Below are positions 34,801 to 45,547 of a stretch of DNA of 64,000 nt, piece after piece. Position 1 is the first letter of the stretch, and each line of letters starts with the position of its first letter. Source of the stretch: Micromonospora_H sonneratiae (lineage in GTDB: Bacteria > Actinomycetota > Actinomycetes > Mycobacteriales > Micromonosporaceae). The position numbers and the translations under genes are program-made. Location of the stretch: the NCBI RefSeq assembly GCF_042679305.1, contig NZ_JBHTMP010000017.1:60424-124423 (forward strand), in the 5' to 3' direction. The notes under the pieces were generated by a model, which was not told the origin of the DNA, did no database searches, and saw only the letters and a program-made list of their open reading frames with translations.

Positions 34801-35190
34801 GTGACGGACGTACCGCAGGAGACCCTCGCCGACGCCACCGCAGTGCTGCATTCAGCGCTGGCCGGCGACAGTGATGCCGTTGTCGGTACGTTCGATGCGG
34901 TGGTCGACCGGTCGGGTGTGGCCGGGGCGTACGACGTCGCCTGGTGCCTCGCCGCGACGATGGTCGGCGACCGGGTGCCGCGTGGCGCATGGACGCTGGA
35001 CTTCCCCGGCATCGACGACGCGGCGTATGACGCACGTTGGGTGGCCCGGTTCGTCAGCGCATACGTCAACCGGGACGTCGACACCGGGGAAGCCCTGTTC
35101 GGCGCGGCGCTGGCCGACGGACAACTGCCCGACTGCCTACTGACCCTGGCCGGGTCCACCGTCGCGACGTTGCGCCGCCGCGCCGGCTAG
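34801..35190 (+). CDS. conserved hypothetical protein
   Basis: A 129-residue soluble, helical protein of unknown function. It begins VTDVPQETLADATAVLHSAL and has a middle VAWCLAATMVGDRVPRGAW followed by aromatic DAAYDARWVARFVSAYVNRD. No known motif was recognised. The GTG is seven bases after TACCCT (34788-34793) and lacks a ribosome site, so it is probably leaderless. It is divergent from the permuted lipoprotein gene across the 34-bp duplication. Confidence 0.65.
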   Translation: MTDVPQETLADATAVLHSALAGDSDAVVGTFDAVVDRSGVAGAYDVAWCLAATMVGDRVPRGAWTLDFPGIDDAAYDARWVARFVSAYVNRDVDTGEALFGAALADGQLPDCLLTLAGSTVATLRRRAG

Positions 35191-35233
35191 GCCCGCTGGG
35201 TGGTCCCGACCGTGGTTCGTAACGTCGACACCA

Positions 35234-35677
35234 CTAGGCGGCGGCCCATGAGATCAGCGGGTCGTATTCGAAGAAGCTGTTCGAGAATCGGACCTTGAAA
35301 CGGACCCCGTCGCGTACGTTGGTGGCGACCACGTACCACGAGGACCGAGCCGGAATGTACGTCCAGTAGTTGCAGTTGCCGGTCTGGTCGATGAAGACCA
35401 CGCAGGCGTACGTGGCGTACATGCTGTCATTGCGGACGTTGATGTCACGGCACCGGCTGGTGGTCCGGAAGGGCCCGGCATCGCCACCCCAACCACCCAT
35501 CTGGAAGTACGACCTGAGGGCACCGCTGTAGCACGAGGCCTGGGTTCCGAACTGGTTCTCAATCCCGGCGGGCAGTGTTTCCGTCGGGCTGGCCTGCGCC
35601 GGTGACCCGCCCACAGCGCCTGCTGTGACCAGGGCGAGTGCCGTGCCGGCGAGTTGCCGGCCAAGCTTTCGGACCAT
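35234..35677 (-). CDS. small secreted hypothetical protein
   Basis: A 147-residue exported protein. The signal peptide MVRKLGRQLAGTALALVTAG ends near SPAQAS. The mature part has four cysteines (in ASCYSG, SRCRDI, YACVVF and GNCNYW) that could form two disulfides, and many aromatic residues (SYFQMGGWGG, YWTYIPARSSWYV). I recognise no family. It may be an extracellular beta-sandwich. The ATG at 35677 has GGAGGT seven bases upstream; the longer frame to 35725 has no signal peptide at its start. Confidence 0.7.
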   Translation of the reverse strand: MVRKLGRQLAGTALALVTAGAVGGSPAQASPTETLPAGIENQFGTQASCYSGALRSYFQMGGWGGDAGPFRTTSRCRDINVRNDSMYATYACVVFIDQTGNCNYWTYIPARSSWYVVATNVRDGVRFKVRFSNSFFEYDPLISWAAA

Positions 35678-35861
35678 CTGTACCTCCAACCGTGGCAGTA
35701 GCCGCCGGTAGTAGACGGACGACAAACGAGGTGATCGTAACCATCAATGTCTGTCGGTGTTGGCCCGTTGTCCTGGTGAATCCGGCGTACGTGATCGCCG
35801 TATTCGGTCGGCCGGCATTGTCGGGGGTTGCCGCATGCGTCGGCGGCGAAACCCACGGCGG

Positions 35862-36374
35862 TCAGCGGCGGTTGGTGTCGACCGCGAGCGTGTAGCGGGA
35901 CAACAACTCCTGCCATCCGGCAGTGAGTGCCTGACGATAGCCCTCGGCAGCTTCTCCGTGCCGGTCGAAGTGGCGATGCTCCACCTCGACCCGGGTACGG
36001 GCGTCCTCCGGCGTGAACGTTATCTCCACCTCGCTGGCCCTGGCCGGATCCGGTACCGGTGCCCGGTCCGGGCCGATCTGCCAGGCGAACACCAGTCGGG
36101 CGGGGGGCTGCCAGTCCAGGACCCGACCCCAGTCACAGCGGAAACCGTGTGGCCCGATCTCGTACGCCAGGCCACCCGCGCGTGGCTCGATGCCGATATC
36201 GGCGAGGGCGTCGGGACCGGACCAGGTGTACTCCTTCACCCACCACTCGGCAAGGCCACTGGTGAATACGGTGAATGCGAGTTCCGGCGGTGCGGACACA
36301 TGCAGGGTGCTGCGTAGGGAGTACCTCGACACGTCCTGCTGGATGCCGTCCGGATTGATGGTCTCCTGTCCCAT
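35862..36374 (-). CDS. SRPBCC/AHSA1-type protein
   Basis: A 170-residue START-like (Bet v 1 fold) protein. Features: YSLRSTLHVSAPPELAFTVF, then AEWWVKEYTW, RCDWGRVLDWQPPARLVFAW, and the closing helix EGYRQALTAGWQELLSRYTL. This is the AHSA1 pattern, which forms a hydrophobic cavity for an unknown ligand. ATG at 36374 is chosen because TAGTGT lies about eight bases upstream (leaderless). An earlier start at 36521 would add a 49-residue tail rich in Arg and Cys that is not typical. Confidence 0.75.
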   Translation of the reverse strand: MGQETINPDGIQQDVSRYSLRSTLHVSAPPELAFTVFTSGLAEWWVKEYTWSGPDALADIGIEPRAGGLAYEIGPHGFRCDWGRVLDWQPPARLVFAWQIGPDRAPVPDPARASEVEITFTPEDARTRVEVEHRHFDRHGEAAEGYRQALTAGWQELLSRYTLAVDTNRR

Positions 36375-36507
36375 GAATCGGAACACTACTGGTGGGTGGC
36401 TGTTTCCGCAGCCGGGATGATCGCAGTTTCGGCCGTTGAGGCGGGTGGTGTCCGTCCGTAGCCGAACCGCGTCGGCCGGGAAGGTCGACGAACGCTCTCC
36501 GGCGTGG

Positions 36508-37317
36508 TCAGTCAGCGCCACTTCGGTGCGGGTCCTTCGGTATCGCCGACTCGATCCCGTCCAGCAGAACCGTCAGCCCGACCTGGAACGTCTCCCGGGC
36601 CTCCTGCTCCATGTACGGCGCGGACTCGTCATCGTGCCGGAACGAACCTTCGGCCGACAGCCAGGCCAGCACCGGGAACCGTTCGGCGAAGTCGGGGGCC
36701 ACCTCGTCCAACAGGGCCGAACGGGCCAGCCACCACTGATCTTCGGACATCTCGGTGGTGGCCACGGCCTGCCTCGACTCCGTGACCATCCGCGCGGCTC
36801 CGCGTACGAGGTGGAAGAGCGTGCTGGCGACGTGATTCAGGGACCGGGCGCTCAGTCCGGTGTCGCGGAGGATGCGGAGCAGCGCCTCGAGGACGGCGTA
36901 CTCGTTGGGTCCCAGCACCGGCCGCGCCTGCGACACCTGCAGCATCCATGGGTGGCGGAGGTAGAACGTCCACAGATCCTCGGACCAGGCGGTCACGGCC
37001 GCCCGCCAGCCCGCGGTCGGTTCGTAGTCGGTGGGTAGTTCGGCCAGCACGTGGTCGTGCATGAGGTCGACCAGCTCGTTCTTGCTGGGGACATAGGTGT
37101 AGAGGGCCATTCCCGTACGACCGAGCCGCTGGCCGACCGCGTTCATGGACAGGCCGGCCATGCCCTCGGTGTCGGCCACCACGATCGCCGCCTCCACGAT
37201 CATCTCGACGGTCAGACCCGGCTTGCGCCCCGGTCCGGTCCGGCTTTCGTCACCGGCGGTACGCCACAGCAGTGTCATCGAGCGACGCGCGTCGCCCTGC
37301 CCGGCGAAGACGACCAC
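36508..37317 (-). CDS. TetR-family regulator of the adjacent UvrA-like gene
   Basis: A 269-residue repressor. The helix-turn-helix is at about residues 33-80 (LTVEMIVEAAIVVADTEGMA, SMNAVGQRLGRTGMALYTYV). The C-terminal part matches the TetR_C domain of tetracycline-repressor-like regulators (HVASTLFHLVRGAARM). GTG at 37317 is chosen because AAGGAG lies six bases upstream and directly abuts the palindrome at 37328-37370. It is divergent from the UvrA-like resistance gene, so it most likely represses both. The inducer is probably the compound to which the ATPase gives resistance. Confidence 0.85.
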   Translation of the reverse strand: MVVFAGQGDARRSMTLLWRTAGDESRTGPGRKPGLTVEMIVEAAIVVADTEGMAGLSMNAVGQRLGRTGMALYTYVPSKNELVDLMHDHVLAELPTDYEPTAGWRAAVTAWSEDLWTFYLRHPWMLQVSQARPVLGPNEYAVLEALLRILRDTGLSARSLNHVASTLFHLVRGAARMVTESRQAVATTEMSEDQWWLARSALLDEVAPDFAERFPVLAWLSAEGSFRHDDESAPYMEQEARETFQVGLTVLLDGIESAIPKDPHRSGAD

Positions 37318-37327
37318 TTGCAACTCC

Positions 37328-37370
37328 TTATGACGTAAAGTAATCTCCCCCAGATTACTTTACGTCATAA
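37328..37370. promoter_or_regulatory. 19-bp perfect palindromic operator between tetR and uvrA-like gene
   Basis: TTATGACGTAAAGTAATCT at 37328-37346 and its exact reverse complement at 37352-37370 flank CCCCC. The arms are AT-rich against a very GC-rich background. The left end touches the ribosome site of the TetR gene and the right end is 18 bases from the UvrA-like ATG. It is the likely TetR operator and must overlap both promoters. Confidence 0.85.
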
Positions 37371-37388
37371 AGATACGGGGAGGAAGGC

Positions 37389-39740
<2,352 letters not shown>

Positions 39741-39757
39741 GGGGGCACGGTCAGGAC

Positions 39758-39789
39758 GGGCCACCCGGAGGGGCGACTCCGGGTGGCCC
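39758..39789 (+). terminator. terminator hairpin after UvrA-like gene
   Basis: GGGCCACCCGGAG pairs perfectly over 13 bases with CTCCGGGTGGCCC around a six-base loop. It begins 18 bases after the stop codon. No T-tract follows. Confidence 0.7.
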
Positions 39790-39943
39790 GGTGCCGCCGT
39801 ACCCTCGCCGGACTCGTGGAGCTGACCCGAGTCAGGGCGCGGTCAGGCCCGCCGGCGATCCGGGCGGGAGGACCGTCGGGTGCACGAACGGGGCAGGTCG
39901 ACAGGAACCGCTCGGCCACCATCTTCGGTGTGGCAGTCTGCGG

Positions 39944-39989
39944 AAAAACAGAAGCGGTGACCTGTGTTTCCGCAGGTCACCGCTTCTGT
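39944..39989 (-). terminator. Rho-independent terminator of the tRNA operon
   Basis: On the minus strand a perfect 17-bp stem (ACAGAAGCGGTGACCTG and complement, 39989-39973 and 39964-39948) is followed by TTTTT. It lies 21 bases beyond tRNA-Phe. A second, exclusive nine-base stem (CTGCGGAAA with TTTCCGCAG) overlaps it. It is one of the few hairpins in the window with a true T-tract. Confidence 0.9.
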
Positions 39990-40009
39990 AAGCCCGGCGA
40001 AAGGCTATG

Positions 40010-40083
40010 TGGCCAGAGGCGGGGTCGAACCGCCGACCTTCCGATTTTCAGTCGGACGCTCGTACCAACTGAGCTATCTGGCC
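40010..40083 (-). tRNA. tRNA-Phe (GAA)
   Basis: A 74-base cloverleaf. The acceptor begins GGCCAGA and its partner ends TCTGGCC with discriminator A. The anticodon stem-loop CCGACTGAAAATCGG shows anticodon GAA. The T-arm has GGTTCGACC. It is the last tRNA of a Glu-Asp-Phe operon and CCA is not encoded. Confidence 0.97.
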
Positions 40084-40189
40084 TGGTACTCGTCTCATGC
40101 TACCCGGCTTTTGGCTAGGTCGCCGAGCGGGTGGTCTGAGCCGCAGACGCAGAACGCCGCGCGTTGGTACGCGCGGCGAGCGGCGCTGG

Positions 40190-40263
40190 CGGTCCTGACG
40201 GGACTTGAACCCGCGACCTCCGCCTTGACAGGGCGGCGAGCACTCCAACTGCTCCACAGGACC
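40190..40263 (-). tRNA. tRNA-Asp (GTC)
   Basis: A 74-base cloverleaf. The acceptor GGTCCTG pairs with CAGGACC, with discriminator G. The anticodon loop CCTGTCAAGG gives GTC. The T-arm has GGTTCAAGTCC. It is the middle gene of the operon. Confidence 0.97.
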
Positions 40264-40289
40264 TTGCTCCGGCTAGGCCGGTCCGTGCG

Positions 40290-40362
40290 TGCCCCCAACG
40301 GGATTCGAACCCGTGCTACCGCCTTGAAAGGGCGGCGTCCTAGGCCGCTAGACGATGAGGGC
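40290..40362 (-). tRNA. tRNA-Glu (TTC)
   Basis: A 73-base cloverleaf. The acceptor GCCCTCA pairs with TGGGGGC (one G-T pair), with discriminator A. The anticodon loop CCTTTCAAGG gives TTC. The T-arm has GGTTCGAATCC. It is the first tRNA of the operon. Confidence 0.97.
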
Positions 40363-40530
40363 GGCCCCGCCATCATTACATATCGCAACTTTGGCGGCTG
40401 GTGCTCCCATCCGGCCCCGCCGGAGGCATCAGAAGCATACGTGATCCCGCGTCGCAGAACCAAATTGGTATCCCCTCGGGGCTGCCTCGCTGTAAAGGGG
40501 CAGCTCAGGAGCCACTTTGAGCTGCCCGGG

Positions 40531-41355
40531 TCACTTCAGTCGCGCGATGCCGTACTTGCTCTTGAGGGCCGCGATGATCCCCGGACAGGCGGCGACGGTG
40601 TTCGTGCGGTCGCCCCCGCCGTCGTGCAGCAGCACGATCGAGCCGGCCCGGGCGTGGTCGACGACGCGGGTACGAATGGTTCCTGCGCTCGGTTTGTCCC
40701 AGTCTCGGGGGTCTACGTCCCAATGCAGCGGCGTCATGCCCAGTTCCCGGGAGATCTTGGTCACGCTCGCGGTCCACTTGCCGCCTGGCTGACGGTAGTA
40801 GGGGATCTTCGCGTCGGGGATGATCCGACGGATCTCCCGATTCGTACGTTCGAGGTTGGCCCGGATCTCGGCCTCCGACTTCTTGCCGAGTTCGAGGTCG
40901 TGCTGCCAACTGTGGTTACACAGTGAGTGACCTTCCCGCACGATCCGGGCGACCAACTCGGGATGCCGCCGGACCTGGGTGCCGACCAGGCAGAACGTGG
41001 CCTTCACCTTCGCCGCGCGAAGCTGGTCGAGCACCTTCGGTGTCCAGACCGGGTGTGGTCCGTCGTCGAAGGTGAGCGCGACCGCCTTGACCCCGGTCAC
41101 GCGTTTGGTGTTCAGCGGCCCGCTCTTTCCACCCGACCCCGGTGATCGCTTCGGGGTCTTCGTGGGGCTCGGCGTGGTCGGCCTGTTCGTGGGTGGCACG
41201 GCCGGATCGGTGCCGGGAGCCGGGGCGGTTGGGCTGGGCTCAGGCGGCGAACCGGGCGCGGTGGGTGGCTGAGCTCCTCGCTGGCCGTCGCTGGCGCAGC
41301 CGGTGAGCAGGGTGAGCAGGACCAAGAGGGCCGCCGCAGCGGCACGTCCGAACAT
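40531..41355 (-). CDS. polysaccharide deacetylase (NodB) lipoprotein
   Basis: A 274-residue exported lipoprotein (lipobox LLTGC, lipid Cys about residue 20). A 70-residue Pro/Thr/Ser-rich spacer precedes the NodB domain. The catalytic set is intact: TFDDGPHP near residue 97 (base and metal Asp), HSWQHDL near 148 (metal His pair), RQPGG near 190, and IVLLHDGGG near 242. It should remove acetyl or similar N-groups from cell-wall or other polymer sugars, held to the membrane outer face. The tRNA operon lies downstream in the same direction but has its own context. Confidence 0.9.
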   Translation of the reverse strand: MFGRAAAAALLVLLTLLTGCASDGQRGAQPPTAPGSPPEPSPTAPAPGTDPAVPPTNRPTTPSPTKTPKRSPGSGGKSGPLNTKRVTGVKAVALTFDDGPHPVWTPKVLDQLRAAKVKATFCLVGTQVRRHPELVARIVREGHSLCNHSWQHDLELGKKSEAEIRANLERTNREIRRIIPDAKIPYYRQPGGKWTASVTKISRELGMTPLHWDVDPRDWDKPSAGTIRTRVVDHARAGSIVLLHDGGGDRTNTVAACPGIIAALKSKYGIARLK

Positions 41356-41466
41356 CGTTCAACTCCCGAGGGGGCACCGGGACAGGAAAGCTCACGCTAG
41401 CTGACTTGAGCGACGCTCGCGTTCCTGGAGAAGTCGGATATCGGGGACCGTTGGGGCAATCCCGCG

Positions 41467-42408
41467 TCATCGGTCGGGCAGTGCCCGTACGGATGTGAGC
41501 ATGGCCACCGCCTCGCCGAGGCTGGCCGGGCACAGCACCCCGGCCGGGAGTGCCGTGGGCTGCCAGCCCGGTCCAACCGCCAGGGCGAGCAACGGCCGCC
41601 GTGGCCCGGCCAGCAGGGCGGTGATCTGGTCCGGATCGGCGGTCGCCGGGGCGTGTGACCAGACGACGACCGCGGCCGGCCCGGTCCGGTTGACCGCGTC
41701 GACCAGGGCCCGCGCCGGTACCCGGGCACCGAGTAGCCGGCAGGCCACGCCCACCTCAGCCAGCGCTGCGGCAAGTGCCTCCAACGCCAGGGTGTGCTGC
41801 TCTTCGTCGGCGCAGGCCAACAGGATCCGGGGTGGGGCCGTCCCGGCGGGCGGACGGGCCACGGCGGCCAGGGCCTCGGACACGCACCGGGAGACGAGGT
41901 GCTCCACTTCGATCAGTCCGGAGGTGGCGGCGTGACGTTCACCGATGCCCACCAGCACCGGCCTGACCATCCCATCCCAGGTCGCGATCACCCCGTCGGT
42001 GGCGATCGCCCGGCTGATCGTGTCCCGCAGGCCCACCGGGTCGAGTCGCATCGCCGCCCGGGCCAGACCACGCGCACCCGGTCCGGACCGGCCGACCGGA
42101 ATCGTGGTGCCGCCACCGGCGCGGGCCGGTGGCGGTTGGCGGCGAGGCGTTCCGGCCGGCTTGCCGACCCGTACGTCGTTCGGCGCCCGGCGCGCCCACC
42201 GGGCGGCCTCGGCCGGGGTCACCCCCTCGGCGGTGAGTCGCCGCATGACCTCCAGCCGGGCGAGGTCGTCGGTGGTGTAACGCCGGTGGTGGCCGGGAAC
42301 GTGCTGGCTCGGTCCCAGGCCGTAGCGCTGATGCCAGGTCCGCAGCGTGGTGACCGCCACACCCAGTCGGCGGGCGACCGCCCCGGCGCTCAGGGCATCA
42401 TCGCCCAC
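41467..42408 (-). CDS. MerR-family cobalamin-binding regulator, CarH/LitR-like variant
   Basis: A 313-residue regulator beside carotenoid genes. Residues 5-75 are a MerR winged helix (SAGAVARRLGVAVTTLRTWH). Residues 115-180 are the four-helix cap and 192-305 the B12-binding domain. Compared with Thermus CarH the offset is constant at 28. E169-H170 match Glu141-His142, and H205 in EQH matches lower ligand His177. However, Trp131 is replaced by His159 and His132 by Ala160. Cobalamin may still bind, but the light switch would differ. The GTG at 42408 overlaps the idi end by 11 bases. Likely target: the crtI-crtB intergenic region. Confidence 0.82.
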   Translation of the reverse strand: MGDDALSAGAVARRLGVAVTTLRTWHQRYGLGPSQHVPGHHRRYTTDDLARLEVMRRLTAEGVTPAEAARWARRAPNDVRVGKPAGTPRRQPPPARAGGGTTIPVGRSGPGARGLARAAMRLDPVGLRDTISRAIATDGVIATWDGMVRPVLVGIGERHAATSGLIEVEHLVSRCVSEALAAVARPPAGTAPPRILLACADEEQHTLALEALAAALAEVGVACRLLGARVPARALVDAVNRTGPAAVVVWSHAPATADPDQITALLAGPRRPLLALAVGPGWQPTALPAGVLCPASLGEAVAMLTSVRALPDR

Positions 42409-42961
42409 CCGACCGCTCCGCAGCGTTGCCGGCGGACAGTAACCGGTCGAGTACCCCACCGAGCCAGGGCGCGTACCGGAGTGGATCGGCGTCCAGCGCG
42501 GCCATCAGGTCCAGCGGCTCGACCCAGCGCAGATCGGCCACCTCGGCCGGGTCCGGGAGTAGCGGATCGTCCGGTGCGAGTTCCCCGCGCAGCACGTGGT
42601 CGTACTCGTGCTCGACCCGACCGGTGGCGGGGTCCTCGGCGCGGTAGAGGTACGTGCCGACCTTGGTCAGGATGATCGGGCCGATGCCCAACTCCTCCCG
42701 TAGCCGGTCGTTGGCAGCCGCCTCCGGAGTCTGGCCCGGGGCCGGGTGCCCGCAGCAGGCGTTCGCCCAGCGCAGTGGGAACCGGGTCTTCACCGCCGCC
42801 CGCTGTTGCAGCAGGAGCCGGCCGTCCGGGGCCAGCAGCAGTACCGAGAAGGCGCGGTGCAGCCGACCGGGGAGTTGGTGTGCGTCGGCCACGGTGGTTT
42901 CCCCGATGGCCTGCCCGTTGGAATCGACCAGTTCGACGAGGTGTGTCTCCCGGACCGTCAT
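42398..42961 (-). CDS. idi: isopentenyl-diphosphate delta-isomerase, type 1
   Basis: A 187-residue Nudix-fold isomerase that interconverts IPP and DMAPP for carotenoid synthesis. The type-1 signatures are present: LHRAFSVLLLAPDGRLLLQQ near residue 33, RWANACCGHPAPGQ near 63 (catalytic Cys and metal His), and EHEYDHVLRGEL near 117 (catalytic Glu). ATG at 42961 overlaps the crtI stop (ATGA), so crtI, idi and the CarH-like gene form one operon. Confidence 0.93.
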   Translation of the reverse strand: MTVRETHLVELVDSNGQAIGETTVADAHQLPGRLHRAFSVLLLAPDGRLLLQQRAAVKTRFPLRWANACCGHPAPGQTPEAAANDRLREELGIGPIILTKVGTYLYRAEDPATGRVEHEYDHVLRGELAPDDPLLPDPAEVADLRWVEPLDLMAALDADPLRYAPWLGGVLDRLLSAGNAAERSGGR

Positions 42962-44439
42962 CGCGCACCTCCGGTCACCCGGGCCGCGGCGAGCTTCCCG
43001 GAGATCAGGACCATCGGTACGCCTACGCCTGGCTGCGTACCGGATCCGACGAAAACCACATTGGACAGTGTGCGGTGCAGATTGGTCGGACGGAACGGCC
43101 CGGTCTGGAAAAGGTCGTGTGCGGCGGCGAACGGCGTGCCGGCGGCCATCCCCGCATCGGCCCAGTCGGCCGGCGTGACGACCCGCGAGACCTCGATTCC
43201 GTCGCCGAAGCCGACGTAACCCCGGCTCTCCAGGGTGCTGACCAGCTCGTCCGCGTACCGGTCGGCCAGGCCGTCGCGCCAGGGCAGGTCGGCCCGGTCG
43301 AGGTTGGGCACCGGTGCCAGTACGTAGTAGGAGTGTCGACCGGCCGGTGCCACCGACGGGTCGCTCCGGCTGGGATTGGTCACCAGCAGGGACGGATCGG
43401 ACATCAGTCTGCCGCGTTTGATGACCTCGTCGAAGGTGCCCTGCCAGGCCCGGCCGAAGTGGATGTTGTGGTGGGCGATCCGGCTGTACGCCTGGCGGGA
43501 ACCGACGTGCAGCACCACGCAGGACGGCGAGTAACGGATCCGGCGGGTTCGGGTGGGGGGCAGCAGCTCCTGGTAGGCGGTCGGCAGATCGGGGTTGAGC
43601 ACCACGACGTCGGCGGGGACGCGCTCGCCGTCCGTGGTCCGTACGGCGGCCGCCCGCCCGGCCGAGGTCTCCACCTTGTCGACGGTGGTGCCGTAGCGGA
43701 TCTGGACCCCGTGTTTCTCGGCGGCCCCGGCCAGTGCCCGGGACACCGCGTGCATGCCACCGCGCGGGAAGTAGACCCCGGCGACCGAGTCGAGGTAGGC
43801 GATGACGGTGTAGATGGCGAGGGCGTCGTGCGGGGCGAGCCCGGCGTACATGGCCTGGAAGGAGAAGATCCGGCGGGTGCGGGGATCGGCGAAGAACTGG
43901 TCGACCTTGGTCTGCAGCCGACGGAACGCGCCCGCCGCGACCAGTCGTAGCAGGTTGCCGGTGAGCAGGTCGATCGGCGAGTCGAGATTACGGTCGATGA
44001 AGTCGCGGCGCTCCAACTGCCACAGGTTGCGGGCGTAGTCGACGAAGCGCAGGTAGCCGTCCGCCTCCCGGGGCCCGCAGACCCGGGAGACCTCGGCGGC
44101 CATCCGGGCCGTGTCCGCGATCACATCCAGCGTCGATCCGTCCGGATAGTGCGCCCGGTACGTCGGATCGAGCGGGCTCAGCTCCAGCCAGTCGGTCAGT
44201 TCCTCACCGACCGCGCCGAGCGCCTCGGCGATCAGGTCGGGCATGGTCAGGACCGTCGGTCCGGTGTCGAACTCGTATCCCTCGATGCTGAGTCGACCGG
44301 CCCGGCCACCCGGCACCGGCTCGCGTTCCAGCACGGTGACCTGCCGACCACTGCCGGCCAGGTGCAGCGCGCAGGCGAGACCACCCAGGCCGGCGCCGAC
44401 GATCACCACCCGATCGGTGCGTCCGGTTACCGTCCGCAC
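42958..44439 (-). CDS. crtI: phytoene desaturase (CrtI-type FAD oxidoreductase)
   Basis: A 493-residue desaturase that adds double bonds to phytoene. The N-terminal FAD site is VVIVGAGLGGLACALHLAGS, then EREPVPGGRAGRL and FDTGPTVLTMPD. The C-terminal FAD motif is NVVFVGSGTQPGVGVPMVL. Length and motifs fit CrtI rather than CrtN. GTG at 44439 is chosen because GGAGG lies seven bases upstream; an earlier in-frame ATG at 44577 would run into crtB. It is divergent from crtB and coupled to idi. Confidence 0.93.
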   Translation of the reverse strand: MRTVTGRTDRVVIVGAGLGGLACALHLAGSGRQVTVLEREPVPGGRAGRLSIEGYEFDTGPTVLTMPDLIAEALGAVGEELTDWLELSPLDPTYRAHYPDGSTLDVIADTARMAAEVSRVCGPREADGYLRFVDYARNLWQLERRDFIDRNLDSPIDLLTGNLLRLVAAGAFRRLQTKVDQFFADPRTRRIFSFQAMYAGLAPHDALAIYTVIAYLDSVAGVYFPRGGMHAVSRALAGAAEKHGVQIRYGTTVDKVETSAGRAAAVRTTDGERVPADVVVLNPDLPTAYQELLPPTRTRRIRYSPSCVVLHVGSRQAYSRIAHHNIHFGRAWQGTFDEVIKRGRLMSDPSLLVTNPSRSDPSVAPAGRHSYYVLAPVPNLDRADLPWRDGLADRYADELVSTLESRGYVGFGDGIEVSRVVTPADWADAGMAAGTPFAAAHDLFQTGPFRPTNLHRTLSNVVFVGSGTQPGVGVPMVLISGKLAAARVTGGAR

Positions 44440-44557
44440 GCGCTCACCTCCACCGTCCTCGTGGTCGCAACCGCTACCGCAGTCGGCTACGACCCGGGCC
44501 GAGCGTACCCTAGGCTTACGAGTTGCATCGATTGCTGCGTCGATTATCCGAGGGGGG
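44440..44557. promoter_or_regulatory. divergent crtI/crtB promoter region
   Basis: TAGGGT on the minus strand (44512-44507) and TAGGCT on the plus strand (44511-44516) overlap and are candidate -10 boxes for crtI and crtB. Downstream on the plus side, TCGATT occurs at 44528-44533 and 44540-44545 with a 12-base period. This could be a MerR/CarH-type binding site. No canonical TGTACA was seen. Confidence 0.4.
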
Positions 44558-45487
44558 ATGGTGTCCGCCGATCTCACCGCAGCCTATGAACGCTGCCGTG
44601 AGCTGCACAAACGGCACGGGCGCAGCTACTATCTCGCGACTCGGCTGCTGCCGGCGTGGAAGCGACGGCACGTGCACGCGCTCTATGGTTTCACCCGCTA
44701 CGCGGACGAGATCGTGGACCGGACCGGCGACCTGACGCCCGGGGCGCGGAAGGCGCAGCTCACGGAATGGGCCGACCGGTTCACGACCGGCCTGCGCGGT
44801 GAGCCGGTGGACGACCCGTTGCTGCCCGCCGTCCTGCACACCATCGCTGTCTTCGACCTCGATCGTCGTGACTTCGTGGCGTTCCTCCAGAGCATGGCGA
44901 TGGACCTGACCGTCACCTCGTATCCGACCTATGCTGACCTGCTCGACTACATGGAGGGCTCGGCTGCGGTCATCGGCACGATGATGCTGCCGATCCTCGG
45001 TAGCCGGGACCCGGAGGCCGCCCGGGAACCGGCTCGACAGCTCGGTTTCGCCTTCCAGCTCACCAACTTCATCCGGGACGTCGCCGAGGACCTCGAACGC
45101 GGCCGGACGTACCTGCCGGATGCGGATCTGGCCGCGTTCGGCCTGACCCGGGAGGACCTGGTCGCTGCCGCCGCGCGCCGTCGCGCCACGCCGCGCATCC
45201 GGGAACTGATCGAGTACGAGGTGACCCGGGCCCAGGCGCACTACGCGGCGGCGGCTCCGGGCATCGTGCTGCTGGATCCCGGATCGCAGTCCTGCATCCG
45301 GACCGCCTACGCGGTCTACGGCGGGATCCTCGACGAGGTGGCCGCGCAGTCGTACGACGTCTTCGCCAAGCGGGCCACCGTGCCGGGTCGGCGTCGGTTG
45401 GCGGTCGCCGCCCGGCACCTGCTGGCCCCGGCGGGTGCCCCGGTCGCCGTACCCGGCCCACCGACCGATCCAGCGGCGATCAGCTGA
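44558..45487 (+). CDS. crtB: phytoene synthase
   Basis: A 309-residue squalene/phytoene synthase that condenses two geranylgeranyl diphosphates. The two Asp-rich motifs are YADEIVDRTGD near residue 48 (DxxxD) and NFIRDVAEDLERGRTYLP near 171 (DVAED). GSAAVIGTMMLPILG near 133 is also family-typical. The ATG at 44558 follows a G-run closely; GTG at 44561 is an equally good start. crtE and cyclase genes are not in the window, so geranylgeranyl diphosphate must come from elsewhere. Confidence 0.92.
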   Translation: MVSADLTAAYERCRELHKRHGRSYYLATRLLPAWKRRHVHALYGFTRYADEIVDRTGDLTPGARKAQLTEWADRFTTGLRGEPVDDPLLPAVLHTIAVFDLDRRDFVAFLQSMAMDLTVTSYPTYADLLDYMEGSAAVIGTMMLPILGSRDPEAAREPARQLGFAFQLTNFIRDVAEDLERGRTYLPDADLAAFGLTREDLVAAAARRRATPRIRELIEYEVTRAQAHYAAAAPGIVLLDPGSQSCIRTAYAVYGGILDEVAAQSYDVFAKRATVPGRRRLAVAARHLLAPAGAPVAVPGPPTDPAAIS

Positions 45488-45547
45488 CGACCAGGGCATC
45501 TCGCCAGTCGGGTGGCCCGGGTGACGGGTCTGCGGGATGCTGGCGGG

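Noticed and set aside
44243..44557. Extended N-terminus of crtB.
   Set aside because: It would overlap crtI, and the added residues are Arg/Pro/Ser-rich shadow sequence without homology.
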